From assembly GCF_009720365.1 (NCBI RefSeq), contig NZ_ML769322.1:1-61618 (forward strand): 61,618 nt of DNA. Reading direction: 5' to 3'. The notes under the pieces were generated by a model that was not told the DNA's origin, searched no databases, and was given only the letters and a program-made list of their open reading frames with translations. The stretch comes from Catellatospora paridis (lineage in GTDB: Bacteria > Actinomycetota > Actinomycetes > Mycobacteriales > Micromonosporaceae). Of this stretch, positions 61,540 to 61,618 are shown piece by piece; the first letter of the stretch is position 1; the number at the start of each line of letters is the position of its first letter. Made by a program: the position numbers and the translations under genes.

Positions 61540-61618
61540 AGTCTTGGGGGGGGGCGCGCGGGCCGGCCCCACCGCCAGTTTGTTGGCGGAAGGGCGGGGA
61601 ACAACACCCGCCCCCCGG
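61540..61618. other. Low-complexity window edge
   Basis: G-tract of nine or more bases and other homopolymers at the right edge, with no gene. Possibly lower-quality contig end. Confidence 0.5.

Noticed and set aside
61540..61618. Small ORFs at the right edge
   Set aside because: Homopolymer-rich edge and no start or ribosome-binding site; probably contig-end artefact.

Overview
The window is about 61.6 kb of very high-GC DNA with strong third-position G/C bias, frequent GTG starts, a mycothiol-dependent maleylpyruvate isomerase family protein and secreted glycoside hydrolases. This points to a filamentous actinobacterium. Micromonosporaceae (for example Catellatospora or Actinoplanes-like) is my best inference, but no rRNA or other definitive marker is present. 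No tRNA, rRNA or CRISPR array was seen. The last ~80 bases are G-tract-rich and look like a contig edge.

Layout. 1-796: truncated secreted GDSL hydrolase. 992-8424: small orphan biosynthetic locus (macrolide-type glycosyltransferase, stand-alone NRPS-type condensation/acyltransferase domain, second glycosyltransferase, and a divergent pair of ABC exporters). 8438-21838: mixed housekeeping and unknown genes (DUF89 phosphatase, TetR/DUF4267 pair with visible operators, cupin, HSL esterase, Vps62-like protein, VanX-type dipeptidase, TrkA-like channel protein, a secreted protein of four beta-gamma crystallin domains). 22000-26349: TetR-controlled heterodimeric ABC exporter. 26386-34071: unknown protein, regulators, methyltransferase, RibD-like reductase, truncated haemoglobin with a divergent regulator, and a kinase-fold protein with a degraded catalytic motif. 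34137-39506: DrrAB-type exporter and a four-gene double ABC operon. 40160-44591: PhoD-like phosphatase with a frameshift, an IS605-type element with intact tnpB and truncated tnpA, and a Ca-motif secreted protein. 45278-47642: HAD phosphatase and a DUF6745 pair.

47605-52716 is a tightly coupled five-gene operon in which each gene touches the next. In order of transcription it encodes an LRR-like STM4015 protein, an ATP-grasp STM4014 protein, an STM4013 hydrolase, and the radical SAM proteins STM4012 and STM4011. To my knowledge no biochemical function has been assigned to this set, so it is the best candidate here for an undescribed pathway.

53016-61521: secreted chitinase, NAD-epimerase, PhoX phosphatase preceded by a PHO-box-like repeat, MscS-like membrane protein, GH43 arabinanase preceded by a LacI-type operator, serine hydrolase and a DUF1232 protein.

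Recurring regulatory themes: several genes have a TANNNT -10 element exactly six bases before the start codon (leaderless transcripts). Two ABC operons contain tiny bridging ORFs that overlap both neighbours by four bases. A 63-base palindrome follows two secreted-protein genes. A GTTAAGTTT motif lies upstream of the GDSL hydrolase, the biosynthetic locus and the chitinase.
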